From the NCBI RefSeq assembly GCF_004795895.1, contig NZ_CP039250.1, forward strand, positions 868,001 to 932,000: a stretch of 64,000 nt of DNA, read 5' to 3'. This stretch comes from Sphingopyxis sp. PAMC25046. Its GTDB lineage: Bacteria > Pseudomonadota > Alphaproteobacteria > Sphingomonadales > Sphingomonadaceae. Position 1 is the first letter of the stretch, and the number at the start of each line of letters is the position of its first letter. The position numbers and the translations under genes were made by a program. The notes under the pieces were generated by a model. That model had not been told where the DNA came from. It worked only from the letters and a program-made list of their open reading frames with translations, and made no database searches. Shown one piece after another: positions 41,993-55,844 of this stretch.

Positions 41993-42796
41993 TCAATGCC
42001 CGGCCGTGCCCAGCCCGTCGATCTTCTTCGACTGGCGCACGATCAATCCCGGGAACCAGCGCGCGAGGCGCGACAGCCGCCTGGCCATCTTGCCGACGGG
42101 CATGTGCACGCGGTCGCCATGCACGGCGTCCCATGCCGCGCGCGCGACATCCTCGACCGGCGAAATCTCGAACCCGCTTGCCGACAGGCGGGTGCGCGCG
42201 GGTTCGTTGCTGTCGGCGCTGACCTGATCGAGCAGCGGCGTGTCGATGAAGCCGGGCATCAGCGAGCGCACCTTGATGCCGTGCTTGGCGAACTCGATCT
42301 CGAGCGCCTCGGTCAGCCCGCGCACCGCGAACTTCGTTGCCGAATAGACGGCGAGCCCCGCGACGCCATAGAAGCCCGACGCCGATCCGGTGTTGAGGAT
42401 CGCCGACCCTGGCGTCGCCCTGAGCAGCGGCAGCGCCGCATAGATGCCGTTGACGACCCCGCCGAAATTGATCGCGATCAGCCGGTCGGCCTCCGCCGGA
42501 TCCATGTCCATATATTGCCCGCCCGACCCGATGCCGGCATTGTTGAAAAGGACGTCGAGGCGGCCGCCGCTCGCCGCCGCGAATTCTTCGAGCGCGGCCT
42601 TCCACTGGTCACGGTCGCGCACGTCCATCACATGGCGCGAGGACGCACCTTCCGGGAGTAATGCCGCGGTCTCGTCGATGCCGGCGCGGTTGACGTCGGC
42701 GATGCCGACGAACCAGCCCTGTCCGGCGAAATGGCGCGCGACCGCGCGGCCGATACCCGATCCGCCCCCGGTGATGAAAATCGCCTTCCGTGCCAT
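41993..42796 (-). CDS. Short-chain dehydrogenase/reductase
   Basis: A 267-residue SDR. The coenzyme motif is TGGGSGIGRAVARHFAGQG (residues 9-27), then DVNRAGIDE, NNAGIGSGG, and the catalytic Ser-Tyr-Lys in SASGFYGVAGLAVYSATKFA. A strong AGGAGG ribosome-binding site precedes the ATG at 42796; an upstream in-frame start has none. Substrate unknown; length and C-terminal basic tail resemble oxidoreductases with lipid or alcohol substrates. Confidence 0.88.
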   Translation of the reverse strand: MARKAIFITGGGSGIGRAVARHFAGQGWFVGIADVNRAGIDETAALLPEGASSRHVMDVRDRDQWKAALEEFAAASGGRLDVLFNNAGIGSGGQYMDMDPAEADRLIAINFGGVVNGIYAALPLLRATPGSAILNTGSASGFYGVAGLAVYSATKFAVRGLTEALEIEFAKHGIKVRSLMPGFIDTPLLDQVSADSNEPARTRLSASGFEISPVEDVARAAWDAVHGDRVHMPVGKMARRLSRLARWFPGLIVRQSKKIDGLGTAGH

Positions 42797-42906
42797 CCGC
42801 TCCCTCCTTACATCGATGTCAATGAGACATGATGCGAAGTCGGCGCCGGGGTCAAGCGGCAATCGCGGCTTGGCAAGATCGGGCGCCGCTGGCTAAGAGG
42901 GCGGGG

Positions 42907-43446
42907 ATGACCCGCGGCCTTCGCTTGATCCTCCTGTCGCTGCTGATGCTGTGCGCGGGCTTCACCACCCCGGCGCGCGCCGACGTGGTCGTGAGCTTTT
43001 ACAGCCATGATTTCGGTGATCGCTTTCCGCACGCCTTCATCGTGATGAAGGGGACGCTCGACGCGACGGGCGAGGTGGTCGACGCCAATTACGGCTTTAC
43101 CGCGGTTTCGGTCAGCCCCGCGATCCTCTTCGGGTCGGTGAAGGGCAAGGTCGAATCATCGAAACCCGACTATATCGAAAAGAGCGACCGCCAGTTCGAC
43201 GTGACGGTCGACGATGCGACTTATGGCCGGATCTTGGCGAAGGTCGCCGAATGGCGCGACCGCGAGCAGCCGAGCTACAGCCTCAACAAGCGCAATTGCG
43301 TCCATTTCGTGATGGAGTTGGCCGAGGTGGTCGGCCTGCAGGTCAATCGCAAGAGCAAATTGTTCAAGAAGCCCAAGAGCTTTCTGATCGAAGTCCGCGG
43401 CTTGAACCCCGAACTGACCGACCCCGCGGCGGCCGCAGCCCTCTAG
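42907..43446 (+). CDS. Exported protein with possible papain-like His/Cys pair
   Basis: A 179-residue protein with a signal peptide (GLRLILLSLLMLCAGFTTPA, cleaved near residue 26). The mature part begins with VVVSFYSHDFGDRFPHAFIV and later has SYSLNKRNCVHFVMELAEVV. An early His (RFPHAFIVM) and a later Cys in RNCVHF are arranged like permuted papain folds of the LRAT/PPPDE type; this is pattern-based inference. It could be a secreted amidase or hydrolase. Divergent from the SDR and 77 bases before a small exported protein. Confidence 0.65.
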   Translation: MTRGLRLILLSLLMLCAGFTTPARADVVVSFYSHDFGDRFPHAFIVMKGTLDATGEVVDANYGFTAVSVSPAILFGSVKGKVESSKPDYIEKSDRQFDVTVDDATYGRILAKVAEWRDREQPSYSLNKRNCVHFVMELAEVVGLQVNRKSKLFKKPKSFLIEVRGLNPELTDPAAAAAL

Positions 43447-43523
43447 ACGCCGCACGGCTTTCACCCTATGTTCAGGGGACGGGGCGCAATATTTCACGCT
43501 CCGGACGTATAGAGGGGCGATTC

Positions 43524-43790
43524 TTGCGGTTGTTTTTGACCCTTTTGGCATTGCTGACCGGCCTGGCGACCGCCGACCGGGCTGCTGCCGCGCCTGCCGT
43601 TCCGGCGGCGATGGGGGCACTGGTCCTGCTGGCCGAAACGACGGGCAAGACCGAAGCGAGCGATACCGAGCGGCGCCCCACCACCAACACCGCGCCGCGG
43701 CGGACGTCGACCGGCAGCGGCAAGCCGCGCAAGGCGGCGCCTCCGCATCTTCCCGGTCTTCTCACCGGCAGCGACCGCGCGCTCGAATAG
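43524..43790 (+). CDS. Small exported protein upstream of secA, candidate leader peptide
   Basis: An 88-residue protein with a TTG start preceded by AGGGG at the right distance. Residues 1-22 are a signal peptide (LRLFLTLLALLTGLATADRA). A second hydrophobic stretch (AAMGALVLLAETTG) follows. The tail is basic and proline-rich, with KAAPP at residues 70-74 followed by HLPG, 10 residues before the end. It lies 107 bases before secA on the same strand. Small exported proteins in this position serve elsewhere as secretion monitors that stall ribosomes; here that is a hypothesis. No domain family is recognised. Confidence 0.55.
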   Translation: MRLFLTLLALLTGLATADRAAAAPAVPAAMGALVLLAETTGKTEASDTERRPTTNTAPRRTSTGSGKPRKAAPPHLPGLLTGSDRALE

Positions 43791-43897
43791 GGCGAGCTTG
43801 CCTGCGCCTGTTTCGGGGCGCCGCCCACGCCGGGCATCTTTGCACATACGCGCGACCCGATGGTCGCCAACTCAATTGATATTTCAAGGAAAAATAG

Positions 43898-46633
<2,736 letters not shown>

Positions 46634-46641
46634 TCTAATGT

Positions 46642-46669
46642 TTGCCGCGCGCTCTCGGGCGCGCGGCAA
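46642..46669 (+). terminator. Hairpin after secA
   Basis: A perfect 11-base stem TTGCCGCGCGC with GCGCGCGGCAA around a 6-base loop lies 9 bases after the secA stop. It lacks a T tract, so termination is probable but not proven. Confidence 0.55.
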
Positions 46670-46882
46670 GCCCTTGAAGTTACCGTATCATCCTGTCCGA
46701 TGAGTCCGCTTGCCAAGGTGCGCGGGCGCGATTAGCATCGCCTTCATAAGCTTGGCGGCCGCGTAGCCAGACAAGCGACGCAGCAGGCAGGAACGACGGG
46801 GCCGCGCACGCCCACGAGGAGACGCGCGGCCGGACGGTGGCATGTTGCGTGGAAAGGGCGGCGCATTTCCTTTTTCGACGAG

Positions 46883-48295
46883 ATGACGGGACAGCCAAGT
46901 TACGGGCAGGGGGGCGAGGTCCGGCCGCCCTATCGCGAATATTCGGACTGGTTCGGCCGCGAGGATGCGGCGCGCATCCAGCGCAAGGCGAAGCAAGCCG
47001 AGGCTTTTTTCCGCACCACCGGCATCACCTTCAACGTCTATGGCGAGGATGAGGCCGACGAACGCCTGATCCCCTTCGACGTCGTCCCGCGCATCATTGC
47101 GGCGAGTGAATGGCGGCGGCTGTCGCGCGGGATCGAGCAGCGCGTGCGCGCGCTCAACGCCTTCCTCCATGACATCTATCACCGGCAGGAGATTTTGCGC
47201 GCGGGCCGGGTGCCGGTCGAGTTGATCGCGCGCAACGAGGCCTTTCTGCCGATGATGATGGGCATGGACCCGCCGGGCGGGATCTATACCCACATCAGCG
47301 GCATCGACATCGTGCGCACCGGCGCCGACGAATTTTACGTGCTCGAGGACAATGCACGGACGCCGTCGGGCGTGTCCTATATGCTCGAGAACCGGGAGAC
47401 GATGCTCCAGATGTTCCCCGAGCTGTTCGCGAAGATTTCGGTGCGCGAGGTCAGCGATTATCCGCTCAAACTCCTGAAATCGCTCGCGGCATGTGCCCCA
47501 CCGGCATGTGGCGGCACGCCGACCGTCGCTGTCCTGACCCCGGGCATCCACAACAGCGCTTATTTCGAGCACAGCTTCCTCGCCGACCAGATGGGCGCCG
47601 AACTGGTCGAGGGGCATGATCTGCGCGTCGTCGAGGGCCGCGTCGCGATGCGCACGACGCAGGGCTACACGCCGATCGACGTCCTCTATCGCCGCGTCGA
47701 CGACGATTTCCTCGATCCGCTCAATTTCCGGCCGGACTCGATGCTCGGTGTGCCGGGGATATGGGACGTTTACCGTGCGGGCGGGATCACCATCGCCAAT
47801 GCGCCGGGGACGGGTATCGCCGACGACAAGGCGCTTTATTCGTACATGCCCGACATCATCGAATTCTATACGGGTGAAAAGGCCCTGCTTCCCAACGTGC
47901 CGACCTGGCGATGCAGCGAACCCGAGCATCTGACGGAAGTACTCGAACGCCTGCCCGAACTGGTCGTGAAAGAGGTGCACGGGTCGGGCGGTTACGGGAT
48001 GCTCGTCGGACCTGCGGCGAGCAAGAAGGAGATCGCGGCGTTCCGCGCCAAGCTGGAGGCGAACCCGCGCAATTATATCGCGCAGCCGACGCTCTCGCTC
48101 TCGACCGTGCCGATCTTTACCAAGGCAGGGTTGGCGCCGCGCCACGTCGATCTGCGCCCCTTCGTGTTGATGTCGCCGCAGGGGATCCGTATCACGCCCG
48201 GCGGGCTGACGCGTGTCGCGATGAGCAAGGGATCGCTGGTCGTCAATTCGAGCCAAGGCGGCGGGACCAAAGACACCTGGGTCCTGGAGGACTGA
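46883..48295 (+). CDS. Circularly permuted ATP-grasp protein of the Anbu cluster
   Basis: A 470-residue protein of the circularly permuted ATP-grasp type (DUF404/DUF407 fold): DWFGREDAARIQRKAKQAEA, LNAFLHDIYHRQEILRAG, SGIDIVRTGADEFYVLEDNA, VVKEVHGSGGYGMLVGP and FVLMSPQGIRITPGGLTRVA. Such enzymes are predicted peptide or amide ligases. It begins the four-gene run ATP-grasp, alpha-E, transglutaminase-like, Anbu, which recurs in proteobacteria. Gap to the alpha-E gene is 5 bases. Reaction unknown. Confidence 0.9.
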   Translation: MTGQPSYGQGGEVRPPYREYSDWFGREDAARIQRKAKQAEAFFRTTGITFNVYGEDEADERLIPFDVVPRIIAASEWRRLSRGIEQRVRALNAFLHDIYHRQEILRAGRVPVELIARNEAFLPMMMGMDPPGGIYTHISGIDIVRTGADEFYVLEDNARTPSGVSYMLENRETMLQMFPELFAKISVREVSDYPLKLLKSLAACAPPACGGTPTVAVLTPGIHNSAYFEHSFLADQMGAELVEGHDLRVVEGRVAMRTTQGYTPIDVLYRRVDDDFLDPLNFRPDSMLGVPGIWDVYRAGGITIANAPGTGIADDKALYSYMPDIIEFYTGEKALLPNVPTWRCSEPEHLTEVLERLPELVVKEVHGSGGYGMLVGPAASKKEIAAFRAKLEANPRNYIAQPTLSLSTVPIFTKAGLAPRHVDLRPFVLMSPQGIRITPGGLTRVAMSKGSLVVNSSQGGGTKDTWVLED

Positions 48296-48300
48296 CGGCG

Positions 48301-49245
48301 ATGCTCGGCAAAACCGCAGGCTCCCTTTACTGGATGGCGCGCTATCTCGAACGCAGCGAGAATAATGCGCGGCTGATCGACGCGGGTTTCCGCATCGCAC
48401 TGACACGGTCGAACACCGCGGCGGCCGAATGGCGCTCGGTCCTCGTCACCGCGGGGCAGGACTATTATTTCCGGCAGGCGCATGGCGCGGATTATAGCTC
48501 GCAGCGCGTCGTCGATTTCATGCTGCGCGATCCCGCCAACCCGTCGAGTATCATGTCGGTGATCAAGCAGGCGCGCGACAATGCGCGGACCGCGCGCACC
48601 TATCTGACGCGCGAGGCGTGGGAGGCGGTCAACACGAGCTGGATGACATTGGGCGCGCTGCTGAAACGGCAGGTGCGCGAGGACGACCTGCCCGACGTGC
48701 TCGCGGCGATCCGCCAGCAAAGCGGGCTGGTGCGCGGTGCCTTCGCGGGGACGATGCTGCGCAACGACGGCTATAATTTCGCGCGGGTCGGCACTTTCCT
48801 CGAACGCGCCGACAACACCGCGCGCATCCTCGACGTCAAATATTATCTGCTGCTGCCGTCGGTCGCGCATATCGGCAGTTCGATCGACAATGTGCAGTGG
48901 GAGACGATCCTGCGATCGGTGTCGGCGCATCGCGCCTATCACTGGCTGTACGGAGCGGAGATCAGCGCGCTCAAGATCGCCGAGTTCCTGATCCTCTATA
49001 AGCAGATGCCGCGCAGTCTGTCATTTTGCTGCGACAAGATGAACGACAATCTTGCATGGCTGCAGCACGCCTATGGCGAGGAGACCGAGGCTGTGCGGAT
49101 GGGCGCCTCGATCTGCCGCGACCGGCTGTCGCGACCGATCGCGTCGATATTCGACGGCGGGCTGCACGAATTTATCACCGACTTCCTTCGTGCCAACGCC
49201 GCGCTCGCGCGGCAGATCGAGCGCGACTACCGGTTCGTGGAGTAA
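48301..49245 (+). CDS. Alpha-E domain protein
   Basis: A 314-residue all-helical alpha-E protein, recognised by GSLYWMARYLERSENNARLI, SIMSVIKQARDNARTART, MLRNDGYNFARVGTFLERAD and LKIAEFLILYKQMPRSLSF. The family always travels with the permuted ATP-grasp protein and likely forms a complex with it. The ATG at 48301 is the first codon that fits; the transglutaminase gene starts 2 bases after its stop. Function unknown. Confidence 0.9.
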   Translation: MLGKTAGSLYWMARYLERSENNARLIDAGFRIALTRSNTAAAEWRSVLVTAGQDYYFRQAHGADYSSQRVVDFMLRDPANPSSIMSVIKQARDNARTARTYLTREAWEAVNTSWMTLGALLKRQVREDDLPDVLAAIRQQSGLVRGAFAGTMLRNDGYNFARVGTFLERADNTARILDVKYYLLLPSVAHIGSSIDNVQWETILRSVSAHRAYHWLYGAEISALKIAEFLILYKQMPRSLSFCCDKMNDNLAWLQHAYGEETEAVRMGASICRDRLSRPIASIFDGGLHEFITDFLRANAALARQIERDYRFVE

Positions 49246-49247
49246 CC

Positions 49248-50051
49248 ATGCGGCTGCGCGTCGAACATATCACCCATTATCGATATGACAGCCCGGTCCG
49301 TTACGCGCTGCAACAGGTCAAGCTGACGCCGAAGGAGCGGCCGGGGCAGCAATTGATCCACGGCTGGACGATCGCGATCGAGGGCGGCGGGCACCAGCTT
49401 CACTATACCGACCATCATGGTAATGGCGTCGATCTGGTCGCGGTCGACAGCGGTGCGAGCGAACTCGTCATCCGTTGCGCGGGCGAGGTCGAATTGATCA
49501 CATGGGACGGGGTAATCGGGCCGCACCGCGGCGCGATGCCGCTCTGGACCTTCCTCCGCCCGACGTCGCTGACGCGCGCGGGACGCGGAGTGCGCTCGCT
49601 CGCCGCCGAACTCGGCCGCGACTTCGCCAACGACATCGAGCGCGCACACGCGCTGTCGGCGCTGATTCTGGACAGACTGCCTTACCGGATCGGTGTCACC
49701 GATGCTGAAACGAGCGCGGAGCAGGCGCTCGCCGGCGAAGGCGGGGTGTGTCAGGACCATGCACATATCTTCATTGCCGCGATGCGCCACCTTGGGCACC
49801 CGGCGCGCTATGTATCGGGCTATCTGATGATGAACGACCGCACGCATCAGGATGCGACGCACGGCTGGGCCGAGGCGCATTTCGACCATATCGGCTGGAT
49901 CGGGTTCGACGTGAGCAACGGTCATTCGCCAGACCAGCGTTACATTCGCGTCGCGACGGGGCTCGATTATCGCGACGCCGCCCCGGTTCGCGGCATGCGC
50001 TATGGCGCCGCGCAGGAAAATCTGGTTGTCCAAGTGCAGGTCCAGCAATAA
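49248..50051 (+). CDS. Transglutaminase-like cysteine protease of the Anbu cluster
   Basis: A 267-residue protein. The N-terminal 150 residues are the bacterial transglutaminase-like beta region (LRVEHITHYRYDSPVRYALQ). The catalytic triad is Cys168 (GGVCQDHAH), His205 (THGWAEAHF) and Asp221 (GFDVSNG). In this setting it probably acts as a peptidase or amidase on the product of the ATP-grasp ligase. The Anbu gene follows after 48 bases. Confidence 0.9.
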   Translation: MRLRVEHITHYRYDSPVRYALQQVKLTPKERPGQQLIHGWTIAIEGGGHQLHYTDHHGNGVDLVAVDSGASELVIRCAGEVELITWDGVIGPHRGAMPLWTFLRPTSLTRAGRGVRSLAAELGRDFANDIERAHALSALILDRLPYRIGVTDAETSAEQALAGEGGVCQDHAHIFIAAMRHLGHPARYVSGYLMMNDRTHQDATHGWAEAHFDHIGWIGFDVSNGHSPDQRYIRVATGLDYRDAAPVRGMRYGAAQENLVVQVQVQQ

Positions 50052-50099
50052 GCGAGCCGGGGCGGCCGAGAATTATCCGGGCGGGGAAAACGGGACACG

Positions 50100-50831
50100 A
50101 TGACCTATTGCGTTGGCATGCGATTGAACAAGGGGCTGGTGTTCATGTCGGACACCCGCACCAATGCGGGCGTCGACGACATCTCGCAGGTCCGCAAGAT
50201 GCGCAGCTGGACCGTCCCCGGCGAACGCGTGATCACGCTGATGTCGGCGGGCAACCTCGCGACGACGCAGGCGGTCGTCAGCCTGCTTGACGAGCGCACC
50301 AAGGCCCCGGAGGAACGCCACCCGTCGATCTTGGCCGCGCCGTCGATGTTCGCGGTGGCGAATATCGTGGGCGAGACGTTGCGCAGCATCGTGATGCGCC
50401 ACAATGACGAAGGCCCCGCCGCCGAATCGCTTTTCCGCGCGTCGCTGATCGTCGGCGGACAGATCAAGGGATCGGACCCGCGGCTGTTCCTCATCTATCC
50501 CGAGGGCAATTTCATCGAGGCGGGCGAGGACAATCCTTTCTTCCAAATCGGCGAGACGAAATATGGCCGCCCGATCATTGTGCGCAGCTATGATCCGGCG
50601 ATGTCGTTCGAGGATGCGGTGAAACTGCTCTGCGTCTCGTTCGATTCGACGATCCGCGCCAATGCGGGGGTCGATTTGCCGATCGACCTCAAGATTCACG
50701 AGCGCGACGAGTTCACCACGGTGCGCGAGCGGCGTTTCGAGCGCGACGACGCCTATTTCCAAAGCGTGTCGCACGGCTGGGCCGAGGCGCTGGGAATCGC
50801 GTTGGCCGAGCTTCCCGACTTCCATTTCTGA
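50100..50831 (+). CDS. Anbu, proteasome-type protease
   Basis: A 243-residue beta-proteasome-fold peptidase of the Anbu (HslV-related) group. After removal of Met the N-terminus is TYCVGMRL with Thr2 as the expected nucleophile, followed by KGLVFMSDTRTNAG, and later LIVGGQIKGSDPRLFLIYPE. Anbu assembles into helical or ring oligomers and has little activity on standard substrates. It ends the ATP-grasp/alpha-E/transglutaminase cluster, in which tagging and hydrolysis of an amide-linked product is suspected. Confidence 0.93.
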   Translation: MTYCVGMRLNKGLVFMSDTRTNAGVDDISQVRKMRSWTVPGERVITLMSAGNLATTQAVVSLLDERTKAPEERHPSILAAPSMFAVANIVGETLRSIVMRHNDEGPAAESLFRASLIVGGQIKGSDPRLFLIYPEGNFIEAGEDNPFFQIGETKYGRPIIVRSYDPAMSFEDAVKLLCVSFDSTIRANAGVDLPIDLKIHERDEFTTVRERRFERDDAYFQSVSHGWAEALGIALAELPDFHF

Positions 50832-50880
50832 TCGGCTTCGGCCACCGTCGCGTCTTTCGGGATGACGGAAAGGGACGCCG

Positions 50881-52068
50881 ATGTTGCGCCGGATTGTTGC
50901 TGCACTTGCCCTGATCGCCAGTCCGGCCGCTGCCGAGGACGCCGGGTTTGATGCCGCGCTCCGCGATTTTCGCGAAACACATCGCGCCGAGACCCACCGC
51001 GCCCAGATTGCGGGGAGCAGTTTCTATTTCGTGCGCGATGGCCAGACGGTCGCCGCCGATCATCTGGGCGAACAGGATGCGGCGGCGCACGTGCCGGTCG
51101 ATTCCCGAACGATCTACCACTGGGCGTCGGTGACCAAGACGATGACCGGGATCGCGATCATGCAGCTGCGCGACCGCGGGCTGTTGTCGCTCGACGATCC
51201 GGTCGTCAAATATGTCCCCGAACTTGCGGCGGTGCATAATGTCTATGGCGACACCGGCGCGATCACGCTCCGCCAGCTGATGAGCCACAGCGCGGGGTTC
51301 CGAAGCGGGACGTGGCCGTGGCGCGAGCATGACTGGCAGCCGTTCGAGCCCAGGGGCTGGGCGCAGCTGGTCGCGATGCTTCCCTATACCACGGTCGAGT
51401 TCAAACCCGGCTCGCGCTTCGGCTATTCGAACCCCGGTATCGTCTATCTGGGGCAGGTGATCGAACGGCTGTCGGGCGAGGATTATGAAGTCTATATCGA
51501 CAAGAACATCCTGAAGCCGCTGGCGATGCACGACAGCTATTTCGACCGCACACCGCCGCATCTGCTGCGGTTTCGCTCGCACAGCTATTATGTCAGGAAC
51601 GGCAAGCGCGTCGCGGCGCCGTTCGATGTCGATACCGGCGTCACCGTGTCGAACGGCGGGCTCAATGCGCCGATGCCCGACATGGCAAAATATGTCGCCT
51701 TCCTGCTTGGCAATGCGGCGCGCGCGGCAGACTATGATCGGGTGCTGAAGAGCGCGTCGCTTGAGGAAATGTGGGTGCCGCAGATTTCGGCGGGTCGGGA
51801 CTTCACGCAAGGCCGCATGGCGACGACGACGATGAGCGGCCTGTCCTTCTTTATTGACCGCAGCGCCGGGGTGCGCTTCGTCGGGCATAATGGCGATCAG
51901 AACGGCTTTCGCGCTTATTTGAGCCTCTGTCCCGATCAGCGAGCGGCGAGCCTGCTGGCGTTCAACACCGAGACCAAGGGTGTGGAAAACAGCCCTTCCA
52001 ATCGCGAGACGGCGGAGTCGCGGATTGCGCTGGCGACTGACCGGTTATGCGAGGCGCTGTCGGAATAG
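50881..52068 (+). CDS. Serine hydrolase, class C beta-lactamase family
   Basis: A 395-residue exported hydrolase with a signal peptide (residues 1-18). The nucleophile motif is SVTK (Ser83, Lys86) and the YSN motif is GYSNPG with Tyr182. The expected LMSHSAGF and FVGHNGDQNGFRAYL segments are present, the latter holding the HxG-like triad in place of KTG. This is the esterase/DD-peptidase branch (family S12), not a classical AmpC resistance enzyme. It lies 49 bases after Anbu and may be part of its transcript, but such an association is not general. Confidence 0.87.
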   Translation: MLRRIVAALALIASPAAAEDAGFDAALRDFRETHRAETHRAQIAGSSFYFVRDGQTVAADHLGEQDAAAHVPVDSRTIYHWASVTKTMTGIAIMQLRDRGLLSLDDPVVKYVPELAAVHNVYGDTGAITLRQLMSHSAGFRSGTWPWREHDWQPFEPRGWAQLVAMLPYTTVEFKPGSRFGYSNPGIVYLGQVIERLSGEDYEVYIDKNILKPLAMHDSYFDRTPPHLLRFRSHSYYVRNGKRVAAPFDVDTGVTVSNGGLNAPMPDMAKYVAFLLGNAARAADYDRVLKSASLEEMWVPQISAGRDFTQGRMATTTMSGLSFFIDRSAGVRFVGHNGDQNGFRAYLSLCPDQRAASLLAFNTETKGVENSPSNRETAESRIALATDRLCEALSE

Positions 52069-52077
52069 CCCTTTGTC

Positions 52078-52165
52078 GTCGCCCCCGCGAAGGCGAGGGC
52101 CGCAATAGGCCTTACCCCGCATCGCTGCGTAAACCGACAGCGGCCCCCGCCTTCGCGGGGGCGAC
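52078..52165. repeat. Intergenic palindrome, family D copy 1
   Basis: Arms 52078-52103 and 52140-52165 share the core GTCGCCCCCGCGAAGGC and pair around a 36-base loop, between the convergent serine hydrolase and acs genes. Copy 2 is at 58235-58310. Confidence 0.82.
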
Positions 52166-52169
52166 GGTT

Positions 52170-54134
<1,965 letters not shown>

Positions 54135-54231
54135 TGGCGACTCTCCCATTCGGGTTTGCATTGTTCGCCCGCTGCGATAACCCGCGAGCCACAAACTGCA
54201 AGGCGCATGCGCGCCAATGAAGGGACGGAAT

Positions 54232-55731
54232 ATGGTTGAACTGGGCCAAGAGGTAGGCGGACTGCTCGACCGGATCGGCGTCGATCGCGCGCTGTGGAGC
54301 GAAGGATCGATGCCGTCGGTGACGCCGCTGACCGGCGAGCAGCTCGGAATGGTGCAGGTCGCCGATGCGGCGGCGACCGACGCGGTGCTGGCCAATGCGA
54401 GCGCGGCGTTCCGCGCGTGGCGCCACGTCCCGGCGCCGCGTCGCGGCGAGCTGGTACGATTGTGGGGCGAGGAACTGCGTGCAGCCAAGGACGATCTGGC
54501 CAAGCTTGTCACGATCGAGGCGGGCAAGATCGCGTCCGAAGGCGCGGGCGAAGTGCAGGAGATGATCGACATCTGCGACTTCGCGGTCGGGCTTTCGCGC
54601 CAACTCTATGGCCTCACCATCGCGACCGAGCGGCCGGGGCACCGGATGATGGAGGTCTGGCATCCACTCGGCGTGGTCGGGGTGATTTCGGCGTTCAACT
54701 TCCCCGTCGCGGTATGGGCGTGGAACGCTGCGCTCGCGCTCGTATGCGGCAACAGTGTGGTCTGGAAGCCGTCGGAAAAGACGCCGCTGACCGCGCTGGC
54801 GACGCAGGCGATTTTCACGCGTGCGTTGGTGCGCTTCGGCGATGCGCCTGAAGGGTTGGCACAGCTGCTGATTGGCGGGCGCGAGGCCGGCGAGGCGCTG
54901 GTCGACGACAGGCGCGTCGTCCTCGTTTCTGCGACCGGATCGACGCGGATGGGCCGCGCGGTCGCGCCGCGTCTCGCGCAGCGGTTCGCGCGTGCGATCC
55001 TCGAACTTGGCGGCAACAATGGCGTGATCGTCGCGCCCTCCGCCGACCTCGACCTCGCCCTGCGCGGTGTCGCCTTCGGCGCGATGGGGACGGCGGGGCA
55101 GCGTTGCACGACGACGCGCCGCTTGTTCCTGCACGACAGCGTCTATGACGGCTTCGTCGCGAAGCTGAAGGCCGCCTATGGCAGCGTTGGCGTTGGCAAC
55201 CCGCTGGAGAGTGAAGCGCTTGTCGGACCGCTGATCGACCGCGCTGCCTACGAGATGATGCAGGACGCGCTGGCGGCCGCCAAGGCGGCGGGCGGCATCG
55301 TGCATGGCGGCGGCCGCGTCGGCGAAGGCGCGAGCTTCTATGTGAGGCCCGCGCTCGTCGAGATGCCGGGACAGGTGGGGCCGGTGCTCGAAGAGACCTT
55401 CGCGCCGATCCTCTATGTGATGCGCTATTATGAGCTCGATGCGGTGATCGAATTGCACAACGACGTTGCCGCCGGTCTGTCGTCAGCGATCTTCACCACC
55501 GATATGCGCGAGGCCGAGCGCTTCCTTGTTGCAAGCGACTGCGGGATCGCCAACGTCAATCTCGGCACGTCGGGCGCCGAGATCGGCGGGGCGTTCGGCG
55601 GCGAGAAGGAAACCGGCGGCGGGCGTGAAAGTGGCTCGGACGCTTGGCGGCAATATATGCGCCGCGCGACGAATACGGTGAATTATTCGGACGCGCTGCC
55701 GTTGGCGCAGGGAGTGTCGTTCGAGATCTAA
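54232..55731 (+). CDS. Aldehyde dehydrogenase, ALDH7 (aminoadipate-semialdehyde) type
   Basis: A 499-residue aldehyde dehydrogenase. The general base is Glu258 in [11 protein letters not shown] and the nucleophile Cys292 in [12 protein letters not shown], both signature blocks of ALDH7/AmaB piperideine-6-carboxylate dehydrogenases of lysine catabolism. NAD-binding [13 protein letters not shown] and a terminal [14 protein letters not shown] are typical. AAGGG lies 7 bases before the ATG at 54232; another ATG five codons upstream lacks spacing. No other lysine-catabolic gene is nearby. Confidence 0.88.
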   Translation: MVELGQEVGGLLDRIGVDRALWSEGSMPSVTPLTGEQLGMVQVADAAATDAVLANASAAFRAWRHVPAPRRGELVRLWGEELRAAKDDLAKLVTIEAGKIASEGAGEVQEMIDICDFAVGLSRQLYGLTIATERPGHRMMEVWHPLGVVGVISAFNFPVAVWAWNAALALVCGNSVVWKPSEKTPLTALATQAIFTRALVRFGDAPEGLAQLLIGGREAGEALVDDRRVVLVSATGSTRMGRAVAPRLAQRFARAILELGGNNGVIVAPSADLDLALRGVAFGAMGTAGQRCTTTRRLFLHDSVYDGFVAKLKAAYGSVGVGNPLESEALVGPLIDRAAYEMMQDALAAAKAAGGIVHGGGRVGEGASFYVRPALVEMPGQVGPVLEETFAPILYVMRYYELDAVIELHNDVAAGLSSAIFTTDMREAERFLVASDCGIANVNLGTSGAEIGGAFGGEKETGGGRESGSDAWRQYMRRATNTVNYSDALPLAQGVSFEI

Positions 55732-55754
55732 CGGGAGAAAGCCAATCTCAATTC

Positions 55755-55834
55755 CCGTTCGCATCGAGCGAAGTCGAGATGCCCATCGTTGGCGCACGCC
55801 TTCTGGGTGTCTCGACTTCGCTCGACACGAACGG
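55755..55834. repeat. Intergenic palindrome, family A copy 2
   Basis: Arms 55755-55783 and 55805-55834 repeat the TCGAGCGAAGTCGAGA core seen at 3701-3779, with imperfect pairing, between convergent genes. Confidence 0.82.
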
Positions 55835-55844
55835 TCTTGAACGG

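Noticed and set aside
46634..46882. tRNA or small RNA gene in the gap after secA
   Set aside because: Only one hairpin is visible; no cloverleaf pattern.
50881..52068. AmpC-type antibiotic-resistance beta-lactamase
   Set aside because: Only SxxK and YSN motifs match; the rest fits S12 esterases and DD-peptidases, and no ampR-like regulator is adjacent.
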